Assembly (NCBI GenBank): GCA_921293015.1
Contig: OV121087.1
Coordinates: forward strand, 40,720,630 to 40,784,629
Direction: 5' to 3'
Origin: Phorcus lineatus
Taxonomy: Eukaryota > Mollusca > Gastropoda > Trochida > Trochidae
Length of the DNA stretch: 64,000 nucleotides
Shown here: positions 34,797 through 47,789 of the stretch, piece by piece
How the letters are laid out: each line of letters starts with the position of its first letter
Position numbering within the stretch: position 1 is the first letter of the stretch
The notes under the pieces: generated by a model
What the model was told of the DNA's origin: nothing
The model's database searches: none
What the model saw: only the letters and a program-made list of their open reading frames with translations
Position numbers and translations under genes: made by a program

Positions 34797-36890
34797 TGTT
34801 AGCCTTAAATGTTGTTAATTATTTTAAGGATTATTAGAGACACTTAGTGGTTGAAGTCAGACATGTCAATATTTGGCAATTGTGTAATCGTATCGAGATG
34901 TGTTGATGCTGCTGAATAGTATCATTTTAATGCTTATCAGTTAATTATATTCACAAAAAAGATGACAATGACTCACATGCATTAATCATTTAAACCTAAT
35001 TTAGAAACTTATCTAAAGCAGATTTCTGACATTTAGGAGTTGAAAGTGTTCGAAAGGTTATTTAAACACACTAGTGCACACCAATATTTCGTAAACACAA
35101 CGAATGCACAGATACTGCATATATCTGGATATTACTCACAACCCTCACTCAAGTAATCTACCTTGTATGTTATTTAACAGACATTTACGTATTCAGGCAG
35201 TAAACTTTAAATCCCATGAACTACGATATCGGAAATATTAAAATTTTGCTTATTAACAGAAAAGCGGAAACGGCAGCCGCTTTGGTCAATCTAATAACAA
35301 TGCTAATGCTGTGTTTCTTTATAACATTGCTTTCATAAAACATATTTCATGATTTGTTCTCAGTTCAGAGTTTAGATAATTCAATAGCTGCACATTATTC
35401 TAGTTCATCCAGTTCAACTGTCCATAATTTATCCGTTTTGTGCACAGCTAACCATAGACTTGTTATATGTCCAAGCCAACAGCTGCTGTCTAAACTTTTT
35501 CATTGTTAATTGCAGGTCAACTGAAAAGAATTTTAAGTATTTCTTTGCATCGATAGAAAGCTTAAGTGAATGCATAAGTCCTCTTAAACCTTAAAATAGC
35601 CAATTTAAACCGTAAAAGCATGCAGTAGTGCCTTTAAAGATTCAAAATGTTTGTGTGATTTCAGCTTTTGAACATATTTTTATTCTCATCGAAAATAATT
35701 AGTTGCCATATATTTGTCATTTGGAGACACATATGAGGGCTGTTTTGCATTAACATCATATGTAGTTTTGTTTAGGAAATGTCATTTGAAGGCTTGTGTA
35801 AAATTTTACATTTTATCATGATCACAATGTAATTATGGCTTCAACAATCCAATGTATTTAAGAAAATAACTACCCTTTTGAAATTATTGAGGTTCAATTA
35901 AAACTGTTTATAGGATTTTCCGATTTGTGCATATATGGGATAAAATGCTCACCAAAATAACATTTTAACAAATTTACATCAAATGGCCTCGCTTATTTTA
36001 TGAATATTAAAGCAGTGCAAAAGAATTCCACATAGTTATGCTTTTGCTTCATTAGCAGACAGAATTTCTTTTGATTTTTTGTTTGTATTTGGTCATTTTG
36101 AATTTAGCCATTTTAATTATTAATTAGATTATATTTATTGATATTTATCTAAGGGTGCTAAGTATCACGAGGTCGTTATCACTTTAAACTGTGTGAATGA
36201 TTATTGTGATGATTTGATAATGCTTTGTGATGAGAAGTATTTTATGAGTGCTTTATCCAGTTTAACGACGCTTTTTCATTAAAAGAACATGCTTTCTATA
36301 AACATGTTTGATTACTGATTCATGACATGGATCTTTATGTTGTTATTGATAACAATATCAATAATGAATTATATTTTTGTTGAGCTAATATGATTGGCTG
36401 TTGATTTTTGTTTGATGCGTTTATCTAATCAAACAAACTATTTTTACAAAAGGGGATTGTTGTATAGGGGCCTACATATGCTTTAATCAAGGAATAAAAA
36501 TATTATCCTCTTAATGTTTCCTTTTATCAGTTATTGTAATCATTAAACATGAAGTATTGTCCAAGTGACGCTTAACTATACTTACGGACTCACTCACTAG
36601 TCACTACAATTTGAAAATTTAACAATTGCCTTTATAGTTGAAATGAAAAATAAGACAAGGGGATCATGATAATCAATGATCAATGCATCTTGTACAATTG
36701 ATCCATGCAGTTGAAATCTTAAAATGTGACATACAATCCCTGGTCAAAAGGTCCAAAATACCTGTATAGAAAAACATTTGCAGAACAGATGCTCTAATTA
36801 AAGTTGACACTGAAGCCTTAGTTGTGGACTATGACACTAACAGAGATATAACACAGGTCTCTCAATTTATCTTTCAGTGTTGTGCATATA
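34797..36890. other. Gene-free spacer
   Basis: AT-rich. No exon, RNA gene or clear repeat was recognised. A stretch near 35005-35070 is loosely similar to 55235-55305 (CTTATCTAAA...GGAGTTGA(A/T)AGTGTT), suggesting a shared dispersed repeat. Confidence 0.4.
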
Positions 36891-37148
36891 GATGAGGCTA
36901 TTTGGGGTGTAAAGCAGCTTTCAGAATTATTTCACTTACATCAGGGTTGCTAGTAATATTGCAGGAAGAAAGCCCGCAACACTATTGTGGCTATATGTTG
37001 CAGTGAAACCTGGGAGCAATGGCTTGAACAAGCAAACCATGGATGGTACTTTGCTGATATTATTAAAAATAGCATTGCACCCAAACCTTACTGCGTGAAG
37101 AACAGTTCTCTACTGCAAACAAAGTTGCTGAGCCCCTGGCGGAATGTA
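36891..37148 (-). mobile_element. tRNA-derived SINE, copy D
   Basis: Matches the SINE family in minus orientation: GTTTCACTGCAACATATAGC, GTTGCGGGCTTTCTTCCTGC and AGTAAGGTTTGGGTGCAATG are seen. It diverges before the B box, and the tail is degenerate, so this is an old copy. A small insertion is present around 37060-37072. Confidence 0.8.
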
Positions 37149-37728
37149 GTGCAAGAACTACAAATCAGTTTGTGGTGGGTCACCCGCTCGGTTATAAACC
37201 ACAATTTTTGTTGCTGAACCTTACAGACTTTGATCAAATTATCTCCGCTTAGGACCATGTGGTACCAGTAAAGAAATGAAGATTGAATTGCCATCAAGTT
37301 TAATATGAATAGGTTGTTAAGTAAGTAAGTCAACATAGAAAATCATGTACAATGTTTAGAAAAATGAACTCTTTCGATTTGTTATACATTTAAGGTGTTT
37401 TCAATTCTCGAAGTGACTTTGAAAACGTTGTCAAGGTCATCAAATTCTATTAGCCCGGAATCCAGAAAACGTTTGTAAACACAGGTCAAATGCAGATTGA
37501 TGAAAAGTTAAATGCTTCGATTTGACCTTGAAACTGGGCCGATAATGGAAGACCACACATCTATGGAAAAATGGATATGTTTGTTGAAAAACATCAGGAA
37601 GAGAAACATCAAATTGACCTTTGCTGCAAATTTGCTTCAAGGTGATCGCTTAGGAAATTATTTCGCGGAGTTTTTAGATAACCTCAGAAACACGGAGAAT
37701 AAGTATATCTTCCTTGAAATAACAGTAA
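37149..37728. other. Gene-free spacer
   Basis: Nothing supportable. A 75-codon plus-strand frame at 37512 has no recognisable domain. Confidence 0.35.
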
Positions 37729-38037
37729 CAGGCCGGTAGCAAGCGGGGCGGGGCGGGGCGGGGCGGGGGGCGGGGGGGGGGGGGGGGGGGGGGGGCATCA
37801 AAAACACACTTTTTTGCTCTTCATTTCAATGTTTGTATGAAAAAATAGAATATCTTAAGTTTCATGAGGCATCTGAGCCTTTTCTGCAGATTGAGAACGT
37901 GACGTGAACATTAAATGCCTGTATTTGGTCTCACCGACGTTGTAAGCGGGTGTTTTTCTTAAATAAATAATGTGTCATGACCTATAAAGTATAAACGTTA
38001 CTCTCCACCCCCCCAGAAAATTGGTGCAACGGGCCTG
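37729..38037. mobile_element. hAT-like MITE carrying poly-G tracts, copy 2 (inverted)
   Basis: Starts CAGGCCGGTAGCAAGC and ends GTGCAACGGGCCTG, inverted ends of hAT style, with the 5-bp direct repeat AGTAA immediately outside each end. The body is the reverse complement of copy 1 at 7861-8142 (for example CACCGACGTTGTAAGCGGGT and TGTCATGACCTATAAAGT). Inside the left end is a GGGGC-repeat plus a long G run (37743-37795); inside the right end is a short C run. Confidence 0.85.
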
Positions 38038-38869
38038 AGTAATATGTATTGTGTTATTATATACCAGACATTATTGGAATAAAGTAGATCGATGTCTTTT
38101 TTGAAAAACAATTTTTGAACATACATCTCAAATTGGCAATCAAGGGAATTGTTATTTCTTTGTAAAGTTGAATATATTTTCTAATCTAGTTAAAACTATT
38201 TCTGAAATCCTTCAGGACTTCAAACGCTAAGACTAGTATATATGGTTACTTTAGATTGACTATCTTAAAATAGAATCCCCAAGAAAAGCTCTGGGTTGTT
38301 GAACTTGAGCTTAAATCAGATTCATTCAGTTGCATATGTATCATTTTATCAAATCAGTTTTATACCAGGCATGTAATGAAGAAAGAATGCTTCGAAGGAT
38401 CCAAATTTAGATCAAGAATCCCATATTGGCTTCTAAATTAATTCAAAAGAAACTTTCAACAAGCCAAGATGTCGTTATGGATAAAAAGTTATTAAGCCCT
38501 TGAAAAGCAAGTTCGAAAGAAAAGAAAAAAATTGTTAAAATGAATCTCCCACAGCACAGATTAAGGAACAAAGGTGTCATTTGGGAAAGCATGTCGATAA
38601 CCTCCAAAGAACACTTTGTTATGTACCCAGACACTGGGAAATTCATTACCTATTACCTACATCGTCGCCCGTTCTCTTTATTGTTTCATTAGTGCATGTT
38701 CAAGACTCCAGGAAACCCGTTAGAGCTATTCTTGGTGCCAATTTGTCTTGGAGTTCAAGTACTCTTGTTTTGGAAATATGACAATGTAGACTAAGTCAAT
38801 CAGTGGTTTGGTTTGCCTCGTTGTCGATCCTCCAGAAGCACTGTAAACATTTTTAAAAAAATTAAACAT
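38038..38869. other. Gene-free spacer
   Basis: AT-rich, with no exon recognised. Confidence 0.35.
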
Positions 38870-39258
38870 TACCTTATTTCCTCGAATAGAGGCTGGCTCT
38901 CGAATTGACGCCGGGTCTCGATTAGACGTAGGTGATGCGACTGTTTGAAAAACAATAGACCCCGGGGAATATGATGACTCTGGTGATTTTTCAGTAGTGG
39001 AAGATATATATAAGCGCTGTTTCTTATCGGAAATGATATGGATCATGCTATCATATGTTCATGTCCATTATAAAGAAATGTCGAATAAAAAAATATACAT
39101 TTTAAAGTGAGGCACCCATTATTGCTTTCATGTACATGGAAATTGGAATAAGGTATCTAGCAAAAAAATATATAGAGGCTGGTCTCGAATTGGCGCCTGG
39201 GTTGCAGATGGTCTGGAAAAATATACCCCGGGGCGTCTATTATAAAAAATACGGTAGT
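38870..39258. repeat. Two direct copies of a 100-bp GC-richer repeat
   Basis: ATAGAGGCTGGCTCTCGAAT with GACGCCGGGT and ACCCCGGGG (38887-38966) recurs as ATAGAGGCTGGTCTCGAATT with GCGCCTGGGT and ACCCCGGGGCG (39173-39236) in the same orientation, about 285 bp apart. The right copy ends in 'CTATTATAAAAAATACGG'. Probably two fragments of one dispersed element; class unknown. Confidence 0.6.
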
Positions 39259-40606
39259 TCATGCCCAAAAATTGATTTTTACATGTTAACAGTAAAACAT
39301 CTCATTGCGTAAACCGATTATCTTTAGTAGTAGAAAAAGGTGGTCATGTATGTTTGAATATTTTAATCATTCGAGTACAAAAAAGGAATTAGCGTAGCTT
39401 AACCGAACCTGGTCAAGAAAGATTTGTCTTACAACTGGTAACTTGTGTTTTACATTTTCGTGTGTTCTTTTTATTTGTAGAAGAAAACGTGTTACAGTAT
39501 CTTTAAAGGTGTTTTTAAAATTCTTAGTAATGCAACTTTCAGCACACTGGTTTACAAAATAGTAACATACATAAGATACATAATGTAAACGCAACAGAGG
39601 TGAAAATATAGTTTAATAAATGAGTTATTTCAGTTTTAATATTCTTTATTGCATGATGAATTATGTTTATTTAAAAAGGTTTCAATACAAAACGTTATTT
39701 CCTTGTTTCTCATCAGTGGTATATTTTCAAATTTAATGCTGTGAACAGTAGGATTATAAACCATATACAAGAGATACATTGGAAAACAATGATTTTACTT
39801 TCTTTACTTTACTTTTTTATATGTATGCATTGTCATTCTTAAACGTTGATTTTTTAAATTCCTCTACATAAATGCAATTAAAACTTCCTTGTGATAGGGA
39901 AGCATTTATCATTTACCTAACAATGTTTAGCAACCTTGTTAAATTATTCAAATTTTATGTTGGAAAAATATAACGAGTTATTTCCGGGAGGTCAAAAACT
40001 CTGTGTCTCTAAGGCATTCGCAACGTACGCCATTGTCATAAACCCCAGGACGTCGTTAACGACAGAACAACGTGTTGTGCGATGAATGAGGAAGCGTTAA
40101 ATTTGGGTGATTAGAGGGGAGATATGAAGGAGGGGAATTGCAGACTCCTTGCAGCAATAAAAACACTCAAACGCAGTTGAGAGTTTGAGGCGAAACCTCA
40201 CGTCGGTAACCCGAGATTAGCGAACCAAATGTTTCCCCCAAACATATTCTCCATATGCTTTTGCGTCGTTGCCAATTTTAACTCCGTTTACTAAGTGATG
40301 ATTTCTTAGAGATATGAGCCGAGCTTTCATAATATGATGATAAACTCCGTTATATGATAACATCTCAAAACCTCAAAATTACACGTTTCATGAATAACAA
40401 TTTTCAAACTAAATCATCTTTTTAACTCAATTCTTTACCAAATTATAAAAAATTCATGCTAATCATTTTAATTTAGTTTTAAAATTCGTTAAATTTAGAG
40501 AATTATTAATGAAGTGAAAGGAACATTCCCGGAATCTAACAGCATTTCACGCATGGAGACCGTTATCTGCAGTAAGGGCATAATGCAGTGCTGCGTTCAT
40601 CAGCAA

Positions 40607-40629
40607 GGGGGGGGGGGGGGGGGGGGGGG
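40607..40629 (+). repeat. Poly-G tract, 23 bases
   Basis: An uninterrupted G run after ATCAGCAA. Unlike the runs at 7.9, 8.1 and 37.7 kb, no hAT-like terminus is visible next to it. Confidence 0.9.
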
Positions 40630-41334
40630 TTGATTTGGGGATAGGTGCGTCGAGGTAGCACTATTAGACTAGCGTTGTGTGCTACTGGCGCTAGCATGAA
40701 TTTTCCGTGTGGATATATTATACGTTATCTAGATGGTAAAGCTACTGTGCTACAAAGGTACTGCCTCAGAGGTAAGACTTATTGATTATTAATTATGAAA
40801 TATAGGTTAAATGAGTAATTATGTAACATATCACCTTGTGTTAGTACTGTGCAACCCCCTTACCTAGTTACGATAATTAGAAACATGCTTATGGTCTATA
40901 TGTTCCATATTTCATATGCACGGAATAATATTTACAGGTATCTGCCCTTTAAGTATTTATCGACGATTTGAATTAACATCGTAATGACATTTATTTTTCG
41001 GATTTTGATGTGATTTTAGCAGTAATGACGTATATCGATTCTATTTTTTACTTGGGTAATCTATCTGTATCACGTATGTAATATTTTAATTATATTTTCA
41101 ATTTCATTTTATTCATACAAATTTACTTACACATTTTGAAGGTGTTGATGTATACTGATAAACACACCTTGATGAGTACCACGTGTAAACCTTCTATTCC
41201 TGATCTCGCATAGGCCATAGGTTGCATTGCGTTATACTCACTCGTCTCTTCTGATGTTTCTAACAAATATAGGTGTAAGCTTATATATAAATAAATGTAT
41301 ATAAAATAATATTTTCAATGTGGAAATGAAGAGG

Positions 41335-41400
41335 TTTCAAAATTATTAAACAAGTTCATAGACGTACTTAACCACCCTCACTCTCTTAATAATTTTGAAA
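41335..41400. repeat. Perfect 15-bp inverted repeat
   Basis: TTTCAAAATTATTAA (41335-41349) is exactly complementary to 41386-41400 across a 36-base spacer. It could form a hairpin; no associated element was seen. Confidence 0.6.
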
Positions 41401-44400
41401 ATATCGTATCAGTTAATCCTCCAGTGTTAATCAGACAATGGCAATTTAAAAGCCATGCCGTCCCCACTGATGTTAGTCAACTCATATCTATTCACGTAAC
41501 CTCTGTTACGAGATAGCCATGTTTCATAATATCCCAAACGGTAAAACGTTGCACACTTATAACACCTTGAAAACCATCGTACATTCGACATATGGCTGTC
41601 TTGATGAAATATGTGCGTGAAGGAACGATTCTTTGCATTTCCCTGTTACATTAAAAGATCGAATGCTGACCTTGAAACTGAAGGGGTTTGTATTGCCAGA
41701 AGAATACGTCCTTGATAATAATTTTGTTCACCAACAACCAGGCCCTGATTATGCATATGTTTTCCAAGTTCATAAGTTTCATTTATATACAATATACGTA
41801 AATTTGTGAAAACATTTTGAGTGTATTATTATAAAGACCAATCCTGAAAAAATTATATTTATCTACTGAATGCCAAAAACAACTGATCCTTTCTCGACTT
41901 GTTCTTAATCAAACTTTCGATGCACGAACTTTCCGCCCGTGACCGCCTTTGATCACGTGACGCTATGATAAAGAGCGCACTTTTCTCGTGTTTATCATGC
42001 TTCGATCGTGCCGTGTCAATCAATTAAAGATACTGGTAGATATCGCCTCAAAAGCAGACTGTTAAAGATTTCACAAACAGAAAACCGGCTGTTTATTCAC
42101 CAGCTTATAGTTGTTGGTTATCATTGAATTCATGTCATCAATTTCGTCTGAACGATTCTGACAGGCGCCAAGTTAATCAATGGGGGTCCACATTATATTT
42201 CCTCTTTAGAAGAACCTTATTATATATCAGTAGGAGAGAAGACTGTTTATTTTGTTTAAAATCAACAACAACAGACCACAAGAAGTCAGAAAACATAATT
42301 TACGTTTGAGCATAAAAGCTTTCATCAAGGTTCATTTTGATAATATTGAAACAGATTGTGTCTGTCTAAACGCGAACAAATCTTGTAAAATATAATTCAA
42401 AGGCATTTTATCTTAAATAAATACACCTTATCTAAGCAAAAAATATGAATTTATACCATAGCTAACGTTATTAAAAAAGTTAGGATATCAAAGTGAATAT
42501 CCAAAAACCTTATCATGGATTACAGATTTTTTTGTGCATATTCGTATATTACTTTACAAAGACTAATTCAAAGTAGCTTTATCATTTTAAAAAGCAAAAT
42601 ATCAATTTGAGTGAAATGTTTGATTAAATGCAAAATCTAAAAGTTTACAAGCTGATTATGAAATGAATATTTATTTATTCCAAAGTAACTCAATCATTAA
42701 AAAAACAAACCCTGTGTCTGTTTCACGCATATTTGATATCAATACCAACACTTACATCGTCTGTATAAACTTTGAATTCAAAACCACAAATTGTTTGGAA
42801 AAGCACAAAATTCTAATGTGATAAATTTCCTATATTTTCATAAATTCTTTTCATACTAAAGATCCTACTATCAAGGTCAAAGTACTAAAAGGATGAATTA
42901 ACGTTTAACAAATTGAGCTAGTTAACTAATTATCTAATTTGATAATTAATTGCGATAAGATAACTGATAAAATACGACAGGTTCAAATATTGTCATGAAA
43001 GTTCATGAACCAATTATTAGAAACATGTCACGTATGTAAGGAATCCTACACGTATGGGTTGTACATTTCAAAACTTGAGTGTTGAGATTGACAGCTGGTC
43101 ATGTACAAGCGCATGGAGCACGTGTGTCGGCACCTGCGTTGAACACGTGTTTTATACATATCCAAACAAAAAAGCATATGGTGAAACTATTTCATAAAAC
43201 TACGTGGTCGTTATTTCTTTGCTGTAGATTGACTGTGTTTGTCATGTCAATATTTGACTTACACGAGTCTTAATATAATGGAAAACCCCGTAAACATACC
43301 ATCATTTCATATAGAAAAATAAATTAATCTAGTTTTTATTGATTATCATACGACGTAATCATTAAAGCCGTTGAATGTTTCAAAGAGTGTTTTGGGATGG
43401 TAAATATCCTGCATCAGGAATAATCATTGTATTTGACCAGTTTTGAGTTTATTTTCCTCACATCACAATCCATTGTATGGTAATCACAAATAACTTGTCT
43501 ATAGTTTGTTATTTTCACACGAAACTAAAACAAATATATGTTTTAAGGGGTTTCAATGATGTTAAACCAGTTTATTTTGTGTAAGTTCAAGAAGTCAAAT
43601 GTTTACTGCAAAGTATGAGCTTTTAGATTTTCTTCTTGCATTATGACTTGTAAGATCTTCAAGCAATAGGGGTTAAAGTCACCATACCTTCAAGAAAAAA
43701 TTTGTTACGTTAATTAGTCTTGAATGAAATCTTTTCGTGTCAATTTCAAATGAAATCAATTTCCGGTTTCAATATGGCTTAATTTGATTAGAGGCAGATA
43801 AAAAGGCTTCAGGAAACGCAGGTATTTCAAATTGAAATGAGCTGGATTTCATCTTACTTTTAGGCATTAATTACCGAACGAATTAGTTTCATCAAATGTT
43901 TCAGGAATGCTCTGAAGAGAATGTATGATGTGAAATTGTTGGCAAATGTTGAAAGTGTTTATCGAAAAACGGCAAACTTTCAATGTGACATTTTCAGAAT
44001 GAAATACTTGCACACTTTTCTTTCAAATATCATTCAAAGTAATTTTTATTTGTTACAAATATTTTCAACTATTTGAAAGAAAGAAAGAACTGAAAAACAA
44101 ATCAATTTAGTAGCTTGATGTTTGATGATGAATATCATGGTAACAGCATTTCGTATTCATCCATATTCAATGGTTTTACGATGTTTAACCGTGAATAAAC
44201 TCATATCAAGAAAACACTGTCGATACAAAACTGCCTATTATATATACCTATGATATATTCTTTGTCGTTGTTTCTGCAATCTCTGCAAAAATAGGTTTAG
44301 ACTGAGCTCTTGACACGTTGTTAAGTTATTGTAATTTTAAATTTAAGATAATGACGTTTAGAACGTTTTTCTGGCAACGAAAGTTGATGAATAAATCATA

Positions 44401-44479
44401 TTCAATAAGGGATAAACGTACACATGAAGTTTATAAATACCATGAGATTTATAACAACCAACTATAATTTCACTAAAAG

Positions 44480-45320
44480 CTACAATATGCAAAAGTACAG
44501 ACGAAACTACCTTAATCGAACGAACATATCTTAAGCTGCAAGACAAACATACCTGAAGCGATAGACTTATATATCGGAAGCTATATACGACGATGTCGGA
44601 AGCATCAGACGAATAAACATTTATCACCCATATTTTACAAGCTTTGATGAACATATCAAAATCTTTGAAGAACATATCAGAAGCTTTGAAGAACATATCA
44701 AAATCTTTGAAGAACATATTAGAAGCTTTGATGAACATATCAAAATATTTGAAGAACATATCAGAATCTTTGAAGAACATATCAGAAGCTTTGAAGAACA
44801 TATCAGAAGCTTTGATGAACATTTTTGAAGGTTTGTTGAACATAACAGAAGCTTTGACGGACACATGTAACTCTTTAACGATACGTATCTGAAGCTCTGA
44901 CGAACTTATCCCAAGCTAAATATGAACATATCTGAAGCTTTGATGACCATGTCTGTAGCTTTGACGAATATTTTTGAAGCTTTGGTGAACATATCTGAAG
45001 CTTTAATGAACATAGCTGAAGCTCATATGACCATACCGGAAGCTTTGATGAACATATCTGAAGCTATAGAGATAGGTAAGTGAAGCTATTATATCTAAAT
45101 AACTGTTGTATCTAGAAATTGTTATGACTTGTGTCAATATCAAATTTTAACTAACCCTGTTTATGTTAACATAAATGCCCCGCTTGCAAAACTTATTGCA
45201 ACCCCCTCGTATCTGAAGCTTTGACAGACTGCAAACGGACATATCTGAAGCTAAAGACTGACTTTCTTAAGCTACACACGAACATTATCTGCAAGATCAC
45301 GAATGATCTTCTAAAATCGA
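44480..45320. repeat. 21-bp minisatellite with degenerate flanks
   Basis: The core (about 44636-44880) consists of 21-bp units of the form AACATATCAGAAGCTTTGAAG, alternating with a version carrying AAATCTTTGAAG. Because 21 is a multiple of three, it stays open in several frames: NISEALK-type heptads on the plus strand and MFFKASD-type heptads on the minus strand. Units decay outward on both sides to about 44480 and 45320, with AAGCTTTGA/GAACATATC blocks still visible. I read the open frames as a product of the repeat and not a gene, since they lack flanking exons. Confidence 0.9.
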
Positions 45321-45329
45321 ATACACAGC

Positions 45330-46630
45330 ATTGGTTTAATACCTCCTATTCTGAGAAAGAAAAACATACCAGCAGTAATTTCATTACCCCCAAATGCATT
45401 TTACTCAATCGTAGTTTCTGAACCAATTATCTTATAGCGTCCTCTGACGTAAGCAACACAGATTGCAGAAAACCGGGTCACATACATCGTTAGATTTACA
45501 CACGTGTGTGAAAAAAACCGTAACAGTCCTAGTGAAAAAGATTCAGCCATAAACAACATCAACTACCAAATGCATTGTAAATCATCAATGGTTTCTGAAT
45601 TCCAAATCTGTTAAGAAATTTCAAGTAAAATAAAGGCATGTAAAACTATATATGAAAAAATACGGGTTGCCAGAAAGGCAATCGTGAAAAAAGTTCCTGC
45701 AACCAATTTGGCAACTCCCATCCATTTTCTATCATCTATCTATCTTCCATCTTTAATCACCGATTGTTTCTGAACCCGAAAGCAGATAAGTATTTTTTCC
45801 ATAAACCGTTGAACGCAAAACCTCATAAACAATTTTGGATGATACAAGCTATTGTAAAAAAGTAAAAAGACTTGGTTCAATAACTCGTAAGTTGATACAG
45901 TGAACTGGCAACCAAGAATATCTTTCTCTCCTCTTTCTGTCAGAGATTGTATCTTGTATTATATCCCAGCTAGCAAACCCCCTTCCACCCCCTCAGACAT
46001 ATAAGTACGTCCCTCCTCCCCCGTCCTCACAATCCTGCTAGTCTTCCCCAATACACAATATCCATTTGACTGTGTCATAGTTGCTTGGCTATATTTTCTG
46101 GAGACAATATATAACAAATACAAAATAAGTTTTGAATTTTTAAGGGATTTATCTCATAAATATGTCAATGAAGGATAATATCATTATTCTTAATAAAAAA
46201 TGTTCATAAAAACCTTATTATTTGATCCACCATGGCCAATAAGGGTCAAGAACATTTCGTGAACATTAATCTGATAGAAAAGGCAACAAAATGACCACAA
46301 AATAGCGAGAAATGACATGGAAACAATCTCACAGATACGGTGAAGTCATGAACTGATTACGAAATGAAATTTCTATTCAAAATATGTTTCACAAATTCAC
46401 AATTTCAAAAATGTCGTTTTGCACATTTACATGTCTTTCGTTCATTGTCTAAGTCCATTGAAGTCCATTATCGAAATTGCAGTCTGGTGATATAATTAAG
46501 AGTTGCCGTGTTATTTATCACACTTTCCGATCCAAAATGGCAGAGCTTTCCTTATACTATTTTTCATACTTTTATTTTTCATGTGATAGCACCAGAATAC
46601 ACAGCGGGCCGAGTGTTATTGCGTAGTAAG
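45330..46630. other. Gene-free spacer
   Basis: No exon or RNA gene was recognised. Confidence 0.35.
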
Positions 46631-46633
46631 GTC

Positions 46634-47136
46634 TTCAGCGGATGGTCATATTATCACGCTCGTGTGACGTACTTCCCGTAGACTTCATTTTAATTAGGCC
46701 TAGTTGTTGCGAGAATAATCATTATGAAGTAAGGAATTAATATATATAGTCTGGTAGCTTTATATTTTGAAGACAGCTTGGAAATAATCACAGCTATATG
46801 CATGTATGATAACATTTCACGTACAGGTTGATTAGTTATCGAATTTCACTTGTTTACACAAGGTATGTGCATTTGGTGATTTTGATATCCAATTGACGAC
46901 CATGTTAAACCAAACGGGAAGGTTTCTTATGTGTTTGATAAATATTTTCTTATTAATCATCAGAAAATTTAATGGAAATTGTGTGTCTGTAGCAGAGATG
47001 ATTTCAAACCTGTCCCCCAAATATGGCAGCAAAAGAATGTTCCTTAATTTATGATAATTATTCTCACAAAAGCTAATAACATATATGGCTCAGGGAATTA
47101 CATCACCTGTACGTATAAATATGGCCATCCGCTGAA
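46634..47136. mobile_element. Possible TIR element
   Basis: TTCAGCGGATGGTCATATT (46634-46652) matches the reverse complement of 47118-47136 with one mismatch across 465 bp of non-coding sequence. A small DNA transposon is the simplest reading, but no target duplication was recognised. Confidence 0.4.
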
Positions 47137-47789
47137 CTCTTCATTTCTTTAAGATAATACATTCTTTCTTCTCAACGGTCATAGGTAAAGTTGAATACTT
47201 AGATTGAAATCGATCAAGATTAGCTATATCAAATCCATAAAGTGCTGTACTTGTAACAGAGATTACGAAGCAACATGACTTGTGTAGCTTCTGAGAAAAT
47301 TCAGAAATAGGATGACATCGCAGGTGAGAATATAGTGAATATATTACACCGTTAGGAGACTAGAGACAAATCTACCTCTAAACTACCAAGGTTAAAGTTA
47401 TAGTTTACCAAGTACGTTCAATCTTCGTCAGGCTTAAAAAACGTCGTCAGATGCATTTCACTTAGAAAGTGTGCTCGTTTTGGAAGCTTTTTCTCTCCTC
47501 TTCCTAATTACTTTCATGGTTTCTTACTTAGCATTTGTCTGTGTAACTGTTATTTTAAGTCTGTGTGCTTACAAATATTCACTTTTATAAAGCATTTTTG
47601 TTAAAAAGTATTTTTTGTTTATAAGTGAAAAATTTAAAATAGTATGTAAAATAGGCATTGATGACTGAAACTCACAAACTTTTAATTTTAACAAACTGAT
47701 AAAAACGTCATGTTGAAAAACACATAGGTTGAGATTATCAACCCGCCAAATGATCTGGTGATATACAATTGACCTCCGTCCTTCCGTGC

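Larger units (their letters stand above)
39259..44479. other. Long gene-free stretch
   Basis: No exon was recognised in about 5.2 kb. It contains a 23-base G run (40607-40629) and a 15-bp perfect inverted repeat (41335-41349 and 41386-41400). The remaining frames are short and AT-driven. Confidence 0.4.

Noticed and set aside
38520-38640. Possible THAP C-terminal part (SKEHF)
   Set aside because: Spacing of Trp and EHF does not fit a THAP domain and no paired cysteines precede it.
44358-44892. 168-, 82- and 80-codon repeat frames on both strands
   Set aside because: Explained by a 21-bp minisatellite whose period is a multiple of three.
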